Of a DNA stretch of 10,866 bases, positions 1 through 6,127 are shown piece after piece. Source of the DNA: Propionibacterium sp. (GTDB taxonomy: Bacteria > Actinomycetota > Actinomycetes > Propionibacteriales > Propionibacteriaceae); assembly GCA_012837465.1 (NCBI GenBank), contig DURG01000136.1, forward strand, positions 1 to 10,866. Reading direction: 5' to 3'. The notes under the pieces are model-generated. The model worked only from the letters and a program-made list of their open reading frames with translations. It had not been told where the DNA came from and did not search any database. Position numbers and translations under genes: made by a program. Position 1 is the stretch's first letter, and every line of letters starts with the position of its first letter.

Positions 1-820
1 CCACCTCGTGGCTGTGGGCCTCGGAACTGGCGAGGAAGGCGCATGTCGGGCCGGAGCCCGTGACGATCCCGCCCAGCGCCCCTGCCTCCAGACCCAGCCT
101 GAGCGTGTGCGCCAAGGTCGGCTGCAGCGCGATGGCCGGTGCCTCGAGGTCGTTGGTCAGCGCCGCGCCGAGGGCGGTCGCGTCGCCGGCGCGCAGCGCC
201 TCGATGAGGTCGTGCGGGATCTCCGTGCTGTTGGGTTCAGAAGTCCGGTCGAACTCCTTGAACACGGCCGGCGTCGACAAGCCGGTGTGCGACAGGGCGA
301 ACGTCCAGTGGAAGGTGCCCGACGTCATCAGCGGGGCGAGGTGCACGCCGCGCCCGGTGCCGATGGCCGTGCCGCCGACGAGGATGAAGGGCACGTCCGA
401 GCCCAGTTCGGCAGCCAGTGGCTGCAGGTCCTCGCGGCTCAAGCCCAGGCCCCAGAGGGTGGAGCAGGCGAGCAGCGTGCCGGCTGCGTCGGCGGACCCG
501 CCGGCCATGCCCCCGGCGACGGGGATGCGCTTGCGAATGGTCAGCGAGGCGCCCAGGTCGTCGCGGCCGACGTGCCGGGCCAGGAGCTTGGCGGCACGGA
601 TGGCGAGGTTGGTGTCGTCCACGGGCAGGAACGCCGCGCCCTCACCGTGGAAGACGAGCTTGAACTCGCCGGGGCCAGCCTCATCGGCGACGATCTCGTC
701 ACCCAGGGAAACGGCTTGGAACACGGTGCCCAACTCGTGAAAGCCCTGGGCATCGGTCCCACCGACCCGCAGGGCGAGATTTACCTTCGCGGGCACGCGC
801 ACCCGCACCGTGTTGCTCAC
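1..820 (-). CDS. ispE: 4-diphosphocytidyl-2-C-methyl-D-erythritol kinase, partial (C-terminus cut by window edge)
   Basis: IspE is a cytosolic GHMP-family kinase that phosphorylates CDP-methylerythritol with ATP in the MEP (non-mevalonate) pathway to isoprenoid precursors. The 273 visible residues show the N-terminal VPAKVNLALRV motif (Lys12 and Asn14, matching the family's substrate-site Lys/Asn), the glycine-rich ATP loop PVAGGMAGGSAD at about 100-111 (Met where Leu is more usual), LGSDVPFIL with the conserved Asp142, and the C-terminal GSGPTCAFL motif at 255-263. About 25-45 residues are probably missing off the left edge, judging from the usual length of about 300. The GTG start at 820 gives the expected family N-terminus. 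It lies 10 bp after the rsmA stop, so cotranscription is likely. A TAnnnT box 7 nt before the GTG also suggests a separate leaderless transcript. No Shine-Dalgarno is evident. The family assignment is firm. Confidence 0.95.
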   Translation of the reverse strand, partial: MSNTVRVRVPAKVNLALRVGGTDAQGFHELGTVFQAVSLGDEIVADEAGPGEFKLVFHGEGAAFLPVDDTNLAIRAAKLLARHVGRDDLGASLTIRKRIPVAGGMAGGSADAAGTLLACSTLWGLGLSREDLQPLAAELGSDVPFILVGGTAIGTGRGVHLAPLMTSGTFHWTFALSHTGLSTPAVFKEFDRTSEPNSTEIPHDLIEALRAGDATALGAALTNDLEAPAIALQPTLAHTLRLGLEAGALGGIVTGSGPTCAFLASSEAHSHEV

Positions 821-827
821 GGTTTCG

Positions 828-833
828 AACCTA
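828..833 (-). promoter_or_regulatory. Candidate -10 box of a leaderless ispE promoter, overlapping the rsmA stop codon
   Basis: On the minus strand TAGGTT is followed by 7 nt (CGAAACC) and the ispE GTG. This is the spacing at which transcription would begin at or next to the start codon. The first three bases of the box are the TAG stop of rsmA. No -35 match is clear, which is common in actinobacteria. TAnnnT is a weak pattern, so this is an inference supported mainly by the same layout recurring at other genes here. Confidence 0.4.
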
Positions 834-1682
834 CCCCAGAAGTTGCTCGGCGATGCGCGCAAATGCCTTGACGTCAAGCATTTCTCCGCGAAGTTGCGGG
901 TCCAAGCCCGCGGCCTCGATCGCTGCCGAGGCGGCGGCGGAGGATCCGGCCATGCCGGAGAGGGCGGCGCGCAGCATCTTGCGGCGCTGGGCGAAGGCCG
1001 CGTCGATGACCCCGAAGACCTGCGCGCGGGTCGCCGTCGTCTCCGGCGGCGGTCTGCGGGTGATCCGCACGAGGCCCGAATCCACGTTGGGCACCGGCCA
1101 GAACACCTTCGGCGGCACGGTGCCGACGCGGGCCGTCTCGGCGTACCACGCGGTCTTGGCGCTGGGCACCCCATAGGTCTTGGAGCCGGGAGGCGCGACG
1201 AGGCGGTCGGCCACCTCCAACTGCACCATCACGAGGCCGTGGGCCCAGTCGGGGAACAGTTCGAACATCCGCAGCAGCACGGGCACGGACACGTTGTAGG
1301 GCAGGTTCGCCACCAGAGCGGTGGGCGCCAACGGCAGTTGGTCCACCTGCAGGGCGTCGGCCTCGACGACGTGCAGCCGCGAGGCCACGTCGTCGCCCAT
1401 CCGCTCGCGCACCGTCTGCTCGAGCCGCTGGGCGAGGCGCGCCTCGATCTCCACGGCGACCACCTCGGCGCCTGTCTCGAGCAGCCCCAGGGTCAGCGAC
1501 CCCAGACCAGGCCCGATCTCCAGCACCACGTCGTCGGCCTGCACGCCGGCGAGGTCGACGATGCGCCGCACGGTGTTGGCGTCGTGGACGAAGTTCTGGC
1601 CGCGCTGCTTGGTGGGGCGCAGGTCCAGTTCGGCGGCGATACGGCGAACCGAGCGTGGGTCCAACAGCCCGGTCTCACTCAT
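831..1682 (-). CDS. rsmA: 16S rRNA (adenine(1518)-N6/adenine(1519)-N6)-dimethyltransferase
   Basis: RsmA (KsgA) uses SAM to dimethylate two adjacent adenines in the 3'-terminal helix 45 of 16S rRNA late in 30S assembly. Its loss gives kasugamycin resistance in bacteria studied. The 283-residue protein is of normal length. It has the SAM motif EIGPGLG at 55-61, an acidic residue after strand 2 (VAVEIE, 75-80), the catalytic NLPYN motif at 126-130, YGVPS at 170-174 in the target-binding region, FWPVPNVDS at 194-202 and FAQRRKMLRAAL at 230-241 in the C-terminal helical domain. The ATG lies inside the end of tatD: the last 8 bp of tatD overlap the first 8 bp of rsmA in another frame, so translation is probably coupled. 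The upstream stretch is G-rich but has no good Shine-Dalgarno. Identification is secure. Confidence 0.97.
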   Translation of the reverse strand: MSETGLLDPRSVRRIAAELDLRPTKQRGQNFVHDANTVRRIVDLAGVQADDVVLEIGPGLGSLTLGLLETGAEVVAVEIEARLAQRLEQTVRERMGDDVASRLHVVEADALQVDQLPLAPTALVANLPYNVSVPVLLRMFELFPDWAHGLVMVQLEVADRLVAPPGSKTYGVPSAKTAWYAETARVGTVPPKVFWPVPNVDSGLVRITRRPPPETTATRAQVFGVIDAAFAQRRKMLRAALSGMAGSSAAASAAIEAAGLDPQLRGEMLDVKAFARIAEQLLG

Positions 1683-2541
1683 CGCCCCACCGCCCCCCGT
1701 AGGCGGCGAAGGTGTTCTCGGTGATCTGGTCGCAGAACTCGGCCAGATCCACCTCGAGCAGGTCGGCCAGGAACCGGACGGTGTGCGGCAGCAGGTAGGG
1801 CGCGTTGGCCTTGCCGCGCTCCGGCTTGGGGGTCAGATAGGGCGCATCGGTCTCCACCATCATCCTGTCCAGCGGTGTGGCGAGCGCGGCCTCGCGCAGC
1901 GACTCGGCAGAGCCGAAGGTGACCACGCCGGGGAACGACAGCCACGCGCCGCGCTCGAGGCAGCGGGCGGCGAAGTCGGCGTCGCCGGAGAAGCAGTGCA
2001 TCACGAAGCGTCCGGGCGCGCCTTCGGAATCGAGCACGCGCAGGATGTCGTCGTGGGAGTCGCGGTCGTGGATGACCAGCGTCTTGTCGAGTTCCTTCGC
2101 CCAGCCGATGTGGCGCCGGAACGCGACTTCCTGCATCCGGCGGCCCTCGTCCTCGCGGGTGCGGTAGTAGTCAAGGCCGGTCTCCCCCACCGCGACGACG
2201 CCGGATCGTCGCGCGAGTTGGCCGATCACGGCGAGCTCGGCCTCGAGCCGCTCCTCACCGTGCTTGAGGTACGTTCGGGCGACGTCGTTGGGGTGCAGCG
2301 CGATGGCCGCGCGCACGTTGGGCTCGTGCGTCACGAGTTCGACGGCGTACCTCGCGCTGGGCAGGTCACACCCCACCTCGACGATCCGCGTCACCCCGAC
2401 CTCGGCCGCCAGCCGCACGTTGTCCGCGACCTGCAGGCCCGAATACTCCTGGGTTGAGCTCAGGTGGGTGTGGTTGTCGATGACGGGGCGCGGCAGCGGC
2501 TCCGGCAGCGGCGGCAGGCCCAGTTCGTCGATGGCGCTCAT
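1675..2541 (-). CDS. tatD: TatD family metal-dependent hydrolase (DNase)
   Basis: TatD proteins are TIM-barrel metal-dependent nucleases; E. coli TatD acts as a 3'-5' exonuclease linked to DNA repair and degradation. The 288 residues carry the full metal-binding set: NHTH at 23-26 (His24, His26), GETGLD at 119-124 (Glu120), VIHDRD at 156-161 (His158), MHCFSG at 181-186 (His182) and ETDAPYL at 230-236 (Asp232). The N-terminus has a short proline-rich lead (LPPLPEPLPRP) before the first strand, as in several actinobacterial homologues. The ATG overlaps the rsmI stop as ATGA and has a good Shine-Dalgarno inside the end of rsmI. The 3' end overlaps rsmA. Its position between two rRNA methyltransferases is a conserved actinobacterial arrangement and not evidence of a role in rRNA modification. 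The cellular substrate here is unproven. Confidence 0.95.
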   Translation of the reverse strand: MSAIDELGLPPLPEPLPRPVIDNHTHLSSTQEYSGLQVADNVRLAAEVGVTRIVEVGCDLPSARYAVELVTHEPNVRAAIALHPNDVARTYLKHGEERLEAELAVIGQLARRSGVVAVGETGLDYYRTREDEGRRMQEVAFRRHIGWAKELDKTLVIHDRDSHDDILRVLDSEGAPGRFVMHCFSGDADFAARCLERGAWLSFPGVVTFGSAESLREAALATPLDRMMVETDAPYLTPKPERGKANAPYLLPHTVRFLADLLEVDLAEFCDQITENTFAAYGGRWGDE

Positions 2542-3386
2542 GACTTCTCCTTGTCGGCCAGTGCGGCCGCATACAGCTCTTTGCGGTTGGTGCCGGTGAC
2601 CTTGGCGACGTCGGCGACCGCAGCAGACAGTTTCGCACCCCCGGCCATCGCCTGCCGAACCAGGGCCAGTGCATCCTCAGCGGTGGTGGCCATCGGTTCG
2701 GCGCCGGCGATCACGACGGTGACCTCGCCGCGCACCTCACCCTTGGCCCACTCGGCCAGTTCTGAGAGCGGCCCCCGGATGATCTCCTCGTAGGGCTTGG
2801 TGAGCTCACGGCAGACTGCGCCGAGGCGGTCCGCGCCGAGTTCGGCTGCGGCGTCGGCCAGGAAGTCATCGAGCCGGTGAGGCGCCTCGAAGAACACCAT
2901 CGTGCGCTCCTCCGCGGCCAGCCCCTCGAGGCGGCGGCGCCGCTCCCCCGCCTTCCTCGGCAGGAACCCCTCAAAGCAGAACCGGTCCACCGGCAGGCCC
3001 GACACGGCCAAGGCGGTGAGTACTGCGGAGGGGCCGGGCACGGCAGTGACGCGCAGGCCCTCGTCGATGCAGGCGGTGACCACGCGGTAGCCGGGATCCG
3101 ACACCGACGGCATGCCCGCGTCGGTCACCAGCACCACCCGCTGACCCGCCGCCACGGCGTCGACCAGCTCACGGGTACGGCTGGCCTCATTGCCCTCGAA
3201 ATAGCTCACCACCCGCGCGGACGGCTCGATTCCGAGCCTCTTCGTGAGGGTCAGGAATCGCCTGGTGTCCTCCGCTGCGATGAGGTCCGCCGACGTCAGG
3301 GCGTCGCGCAACTTCTGGCTCGCATCATCGGAGGAACCGATCGGCGTGGCCGCCAGGACCAGTGCGCCGTCACTCAGGCTGTTCAT
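2538..3386 (-). CDS. rsmI: 16S rRNA (cytidine(1402)-2'-O)-methyltransferase
   Basis: RsmI 2'-O-methylates C1402 of 16S rRNA, a residue in the ribosomal P site, using SAM. It belongs to the tetrapyrrole-methylase (class III) fold. The 282 residues show ATPIG at 13-17, AAEDTR at 37-42, TDAGMPSVSDPG at 88-99, VPGPSA at 116-121, FEGFLPRK at 138-145, RELTK at 193-197 and GEVTVVIAG at 220-228, followed by a short C-terminal helical extension (AGGAKLSAAVADVAKVTGTNRKEL-type helix-turn-helix). It is the first gene of the minus-strand operon and overlaps tatD by 4 bp. The ATG has no Shine-Dalgarno but has a TAnnnT box 6 nt upstream, suggesting a leaderless message. It is divergent from pmt, as in Mycobacterium tuberculosis (Rv1003/Rv1002c). 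Identification is secure. Confidence 0.97.
   Translation of the reverse strand: MNSLSDGALVLAATPIGSSDDASQKLRDALTSADLIAAEDTRRFLTLTKRLGIEPSARVVSYFEGNEASRTRELVDAVAAGQRVVLVTDAGMPSVSDPGYRVVTACIDEGLRVTAVPGPSAVLTALAVSGLPVDRFCFEGFLPRKAGERRRRLEGLAAEERTMVFFEAPHRLDDFLADAAAELGADRLGAVCRELTKPYEEIIRGPLSELAEWAKGEVRGEVTVVIAGAEPMATTAEDALALVRQAMAGGAKLSAAVADVAKVTGTNRKELYAAALADKEKS
2547..2552 (-). promoter_or_regulatory. Shine-Dalgarno of tatD
   Basis: AAGGAG on the minus strand lies 5 nt before the tatD ATG, within the last codons of rsmI. It fixes the tatD start and indicates ribosomal loading or re-initiation at the ATGA overlap. Confidence 0.75.
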
Positions 3387-3392
3387 GGGTAG

Positions 3393-3398
3393 AGCCTA
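3393..3398 (-). promoter_or_regulatory. Candidate -10 box of the leaderless rsmI operon promoter
   Basis: On the minus strand TAGGCT is followed by 6 nt (CTACCC) and the rsmI ATG, placing the predicted transcription start at the A of ATG. The box shares two bases (3397-3398) with the -10 candidate of pmt on the other strand. No convincing -35 is visible. Confidence 0.5.
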
Positions 3399-3402
3399 TG
3401 AT
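3397..3402 (+). promoter_or_regulatory. -10 box of the leaderless pmt promoter
   Basis: TATGAT is one mismatch from the consensus TATAAT and is followed by 6 nt (GCCTGT) and the GTG at 3409, so transcription should start at the start codon. No Shine-Dalgarno precedes either possible start codon. This is the best -10 match among the candidates in this window, and it argues for the GTG start of pmt over the upstream ATG at 3385. Confidence 0.6.
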
Positions 3403-3408
3403 GCCTGT

Positions 3409-4962
3409 GTGCAAACCACCCTGAGGGCGCTCGACGACGGCAAGCTCCACGACCGGACCGCCGGGTGGGTCGTCAGCATCTCCATCACCCTCATGGCGTT
3501 CGCGCTGCGCTTCTACAACCTCGGATTCCCCAACAAGGTGCTCTTCGACGAGACCTACTACGCCAAGGAGGCGTGGGGCATCATCCACTCCGGCTACGAG
3601 CGCAAATGGGAGAAGGACACCAACGACCTCATCGTCCAGGGCGACCTCAGTGGCTTCCTCGACGAGGCCTCGTACGTGGTGCACCCTCCCTTGGGCAAGG
3701 TGCTGATCGGTGCCGGCGAGGCCATGTTCGGGATGAATCCGTTCGGTTGGCGGTTCATGTCGCTCGTCTTCGGCTGCCTCCTGATCTTCTTCACCATTCG
3801 ACTGGCGCGCCGCATCTCCCGCTCCACCCTCGTCGGCGCCTTCGCCGGCCTGCTGCTGACCTTCGACGGGCTCGCGTTCGTCATGAGCCGCATCGCGCTG
3901 CTGGACATCTTCCAGGCCGCGCTCGCCGTCGCGGCGGTGTCTGCGCTCGCCGCGGACCGCGACTGGTTCCGGCACAGACTTGCAGATCACCTGCGCAAAC
4001 ACGGCCTCGACGACCTGGGCGGCAGGTTCGGCCCCCTGATGCTGTTTCGGCCCTGGCGCATCACCGCAGGCATCCTGTTCGGCCTGTCGTGTGCGGTGAA
4101 GTGGAACACGCTGTACCTGCTGGCGGTGTTCGGCATCCTCGTCGTCTTCTGGGATCTGGGTGCCCGTCAACTCGCCGGCGCCGGCCGGAGGAAGTGGCTC
4201 TCGATCCTCATCGACGCCCCGGCCGCGTTCGTCCAACTGGTCGTGGTGGCAGTGCCCGCATACATCGCGACCTGGTGGGGTTGGCTGAGCACCTCAGGTG
4301 GCTACTACCGCCAGTGGGGCGTGGACAATCCGGACCACTGGCTGGTGCGCTACTTCGGCAAGGCCCTGGGCGCCCTCATGTGGTACCACCAGGCCGCCTA
4401 CAACTTCCACACCGGAGACGGCATCAAGGAGAAGACGCACCCCTACCAGTCCCACCCCGCGAGTTGGATCCTGATGCTGCGCCCCATCGGCATCGAGGCC
4501 GACAACGGCATCGAGCCGGGCGATCAGGGGTGCGAGGCCGTCGGCACCACTTGCATGCGGGTCATCTCCGCCATGGGCACGCCCATCCTGTGGTGGGCCG
4601 CGGCGGCCGCGCTGCTCGTCGCCGTGTTCTTCTGGGTGGTGCGCCGCGACTGGCGCTTCTCGGTGCCGGTGCTCGCGCTCGCCGCCGTCTGGCTGCCGTG
4701 GTTCCAGTACGCCGAGCGCCCCATCTTCTTCTTCTACGCGGTGATGATGATCCCGTTCAGCACCATCGCGCTGGCCATGGTGCTGGGCAAGATCCTCGGG
4801 CCTGCTGCGCACCCGAAACGGAGGCTGCGCGCGATGATCGTGGGCATCGTCATCGCGCTGGTCATCCTCAACTTTGCGTTCATCTACCCGGTCCTCACCG
4901 CAGATCTGCTCACGCGCCCGCAGTGGATGCAGCGCATGTGGCTGGGCAACGCCTGGATCTGA
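3409..4962 (+). CDS. pmt: Polyprenol-phosphate-mannose-dependent protein O-mannosyltransferase
   Basis: This is a membrane GT39-family (GT-C fold) enzyme that transfers mannose from polyprenyl-phosphate-mannose to Ser/Thr of secreted proteins; M. tuberculosis Rv1002c is the characterised relative. From the GTG start it has 517 residues with about ten hydrophobic segments. Key features are RFYNLGFPNKVLFDETYYAK at about 34-53 with the catalytic Asp47-Glu48 pair in the first external loop, HPPLGK at 92-97, RIALLD at 161-166, KWNTLY at 231-236, and HPYQSHPASW at 344-353 in the long loop. The C-terminal half (about 395-495) is four further membrane helices. An in-frame ATG at 3385 would overlap the rsmI start codon by 2 bp. 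I prefer GTG 3409 because a near-consensus -10 box sits 6 nt before it. The adjacency to rsmI matches other actinobacteria. The stop codon directly abuts the stop of the convergent oxidoreductase. Confidence 0.95.
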   Translation: MQTTLRALDDGKLHDRTAGWVVSISITLMAFALRFYNLGFPNKVLFDETYYAKEAWGIIHSGYERKWEKDTNDLIVQGDLSGFLDEASYVVHPPLGKVLIGAGEAMFGMNPFGWRFMSLVFGCLLIFFTIRLARRISRSTLVGAFAGLLLTFDGLAFVMSRIALLDIFQAALAVAAVSALAADRDWFRHRLADHLRKHGLDDLGGRFGPLMLFRPWRITAGILFGLSCAVKWNTLYLLAVFGILVVFWDLGARQLAGAGRRKWLSILIDAPAAFVQLVVVAVPAYIATWWGWLSTSGGYYRQWGVDNPDHWLVRYFGKALGALMWYHQAAYNFHTGDGIKEKTHPYQSHPASWILMLRPIGIEADNGIEPGDQGCEAVGTTCMRVISAMGTPILWWAAAAALLVAVFFWVVRRDWRFSVPVLALAAVWLPWFQYAERPIFFFYAVMMIPFSTIALAMVLGKILGPAAHPKRRLRAMIVGIVIALVILNFAFIYPVLTADLLTRPQWMQRMWLGNAWI

Positions 4963-4967
4963 TCAGA
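4958..4967. repeat. 10-bp palindrome formed by two abutting convergent stop codons
   Basis: TCTGATCAGA is a perfect palindrome centred on TGA/TCA, the stop of pmt on the plus strand and the stop of the oxidoreductase on the minus strand, with no base between them. Confidence 0.9.
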
Positions 4968-6039
4968 GGCTGCGCAGCAGCCGCGAGCCGTACGCCCGGA
5001 TCTTGCTGATGGGCGGCAGTGCGTTGCCCGAGGGTTGGTGCCCAGCAAGCAGCCGCGCCAGGTAGTGGCCGCTCGCGGTGCCGTTCATCAACTCCCCGCG
5101 ACCGTTGCCGCGGGCGTAGAAGCCCCCGGGGATGGCGGACGCGCCGACGACGGGCCGGCCGTGGTCGCTCGGGTCGATCGCCAACTGACTGTGCTCGACC
5201 TCGGTGGCGCCCAGGTGCTCCAACGCCCAGGCCTCCAACTCGACGCCGGCCCGGGCGACCCCGTGCTGCGTGGTCTTCTGCCCCAGGAGGAGCGCATCGT
5301 CGCCCACCGGCCGCACGAGCCAGACGTCGCGGCGGGCGTGGAGGCTGACCTCGCGCAGCGGCTCGGCCGGCCGGCACCGCACCACCGGCACGTACTCGGC
5401 GGGCCCGATCCGGGCGACCCTGCCCCACGGGCTGACGCCGAGGGTGTCGATGACGGCCATGCCAGCGACGGCGCCGACCTCCCGGGCCCACGCCTTGTTG
5501 TTGCGGAAGTACACCTTGGTCACTCCGTCGCGACGGGTGAGGTGCGTGACGGTGACGCCGTGCACGACGTTGGCGCCGGCCTTCACGGCTGCGGCGCGGA
5601 GGACGGCCGCGTAGTCGCCGGGATCGACGACGAGCACCTCGGACATGAGGCTGATCTGATCCGGCGAGACGAGCACGTCGGCCTGCCCGCCCTCCTCGCG
5701 GTACATCTCCGCGAGCTTGAGGGTCTCGGCCTCGTCTCCACCGGGGAGCGAGGAGTCGCGCATCCGAAGGCGCTTCGCGTCGGGGTGGATGCTGGCGATC
5801 TGGGCGAGCCCGGCGATGTTGCGGCGGGTGTGCTCGCGTGCGGCGGCCAGACCGTACGAGTGGGCCAACGCGGCCACGGTGGAGGCGTGCCCGATGGCGG
5901 CGACCCCGTGGCCGATCGCGGCGCTGATCCCTTCGTCGTTGGGGTCCAGCACGACCACGCCGAAGCCCTCGGACGCCAGCAGCCGGGCGACCGTGAGACC
6001 TGCCACCGTCGCGCCGAGGACCACAACGTCATGCGCCAT
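4963..6039 (-). CDS. FAD-dependent oxidoreductase, D-amino-acid oxidase (DAO) superfamily, substrate unknown
   Basis: The 358-residue protein begins with a Rossmann βαβ unit: VVVLGATVAGLTVARLL at 5-21 and an acidic end to strand 2, VVVLDP at 28-33, which would bind the FAD adenosine ribose. Further DAO-type marks are DPGDYAAVLRAAAVKAGANV at about 139-158 with the following HGVTVTHL strand, and the C-terminal flavin loop GGFYARGNGRGELMNG at 305-320, similar to the GHGRNG-type loop of glycine oxidase relatives. The dinucleotide motif is unusual: GxGxxG reads GATVAG, with Thr11 in the second glycine position. No signal peptide is visible. Substrate cannot be read from the sequence; amine, amino-acid or hydroxy-acid oxidation are all possible. 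It is a single-gene unit with its own leaderless-type promoter, divergent from the permease and convergent with pmt. The FAD fold is well supported and the chemistry is not. Confidence 0.8.
   Translation of the reverse strand: MAHDVVVLGATVAGLTVARLLASEGFGVVVLDPNDEGISAAIGHGVAAIGHASTVAALAHSYGLAAAREHTRRNIAGLAQIASIHPDAKRLRMRDSSLPGGDEAETLKLAEMYREEGGQADVLVSPDQISLMSEVLVVDPGDYAAVLRAAAVKAGANVVHGVTVTHLTRRDGVTKVYFRNNKAWAREVGAVAGMAVIDTLGVSPWGRVARIGPAEYVPVVRCRPAEPLREVSLHARRDVWLVRPVGDDALLLGQKTTQHGVARAGVELEAWALEHLGATEVEHSQLAIDPSDHGRPVVGASAIPGGFYARGNGRGELMNGTASGHYLARLLAGHQPSGNALPPISKIRAYGSRLLRSL
4968..4982 (+). terminator. Possible hairpin terminator just downstream of pmt
   Basis: GGCTGC-GCA-GCAGCC forms a perfect 6-bp GC-rich stem with a 3-nt loop, starting 5 nt after the pmt stop codon. 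It lies within the last codons of the convergent oxidoreductase. There is no T-run; actinobacterial terminators often lack one. It could equally be coincidental coding sequence. Confidence 0.3.
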
Positions 6040-6045
6040 GTGTCC

Positions 6046-6051
6046 ACAGTA
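6046..6051 (-). promoter_or_regulatory. Candidate -10 box of the leaderless oxidoreductase promoter
   Basis: On the minus strand TACTGT is followed by 6 nt (GGACAC) and the ATG at 6039. There is no Shine-Dalgarno. The geometry matches the boxes before rsmI and pmt. No clear -35. Confidence 0.45.
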
Positions 6052-6096
6052 GCGGCCAAGCAGACACCGTTTGTGCGGCAGGGCCTACGGAGCCAG

Positions 6097-6102
6097 TAAC
6101 AT
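6097..6102 (+). promoter_or_regulatory. Possible -10 box of the permease promoter
   Basis: TAACAT fits TAnnnT and would give a start near 6109 and a 5' leader of about 19 nt that just includes the Shine-Dalgarno. TTGTGC at 6071-6076 is a poor -35 candidate because the spacing of 20 nt is long. Confidence 0.3.
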
Positions 6103-6112
6103 CGCGCCGACG

Positions 6113-6120
6113 AAAGGAAG
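6113..6120 (+). promoter_or_regulatory. Shine-Dalgarno of the NCS2 permease
   Basis: AAAGGAAG lies 7 nt before the ATG at 6128 and decides this start over an in-frame TTG further upstream at 6071. Confidence 0.75.
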
Positions 6121-6127
6121 CGCCACC

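Noticed and set aside
8..871. A 287-codon plus-strand open frame over ispE
   Set aside because: The minus strand carries all IspE motifs in order; the plus frame is low-complexity Gly/Arg/Ala.
3385..3411. ATG at 3385 as the start of pmt
   Set aside because: It would overlap the rsmI start codon, has no Shine-Dalgarno, and lies upstream of the best -10 box of the region, so it would not be on the predicted transcript. Not fully excluded.
3370..4236. A 288-codon open frame antisense to pmt
   Set aside because: Same in-register antisense effect; the product is charged low-complexity sequence and the plus strand encodes a clear membrane enzyme.
5035..6099. A 354-codon open frame antisense to the FAD-dependent oxidoreductase
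   Set aside because: No motif, biased composition, and the opposite strand has a recognisable FAD-binding protein with a promoter-like element.
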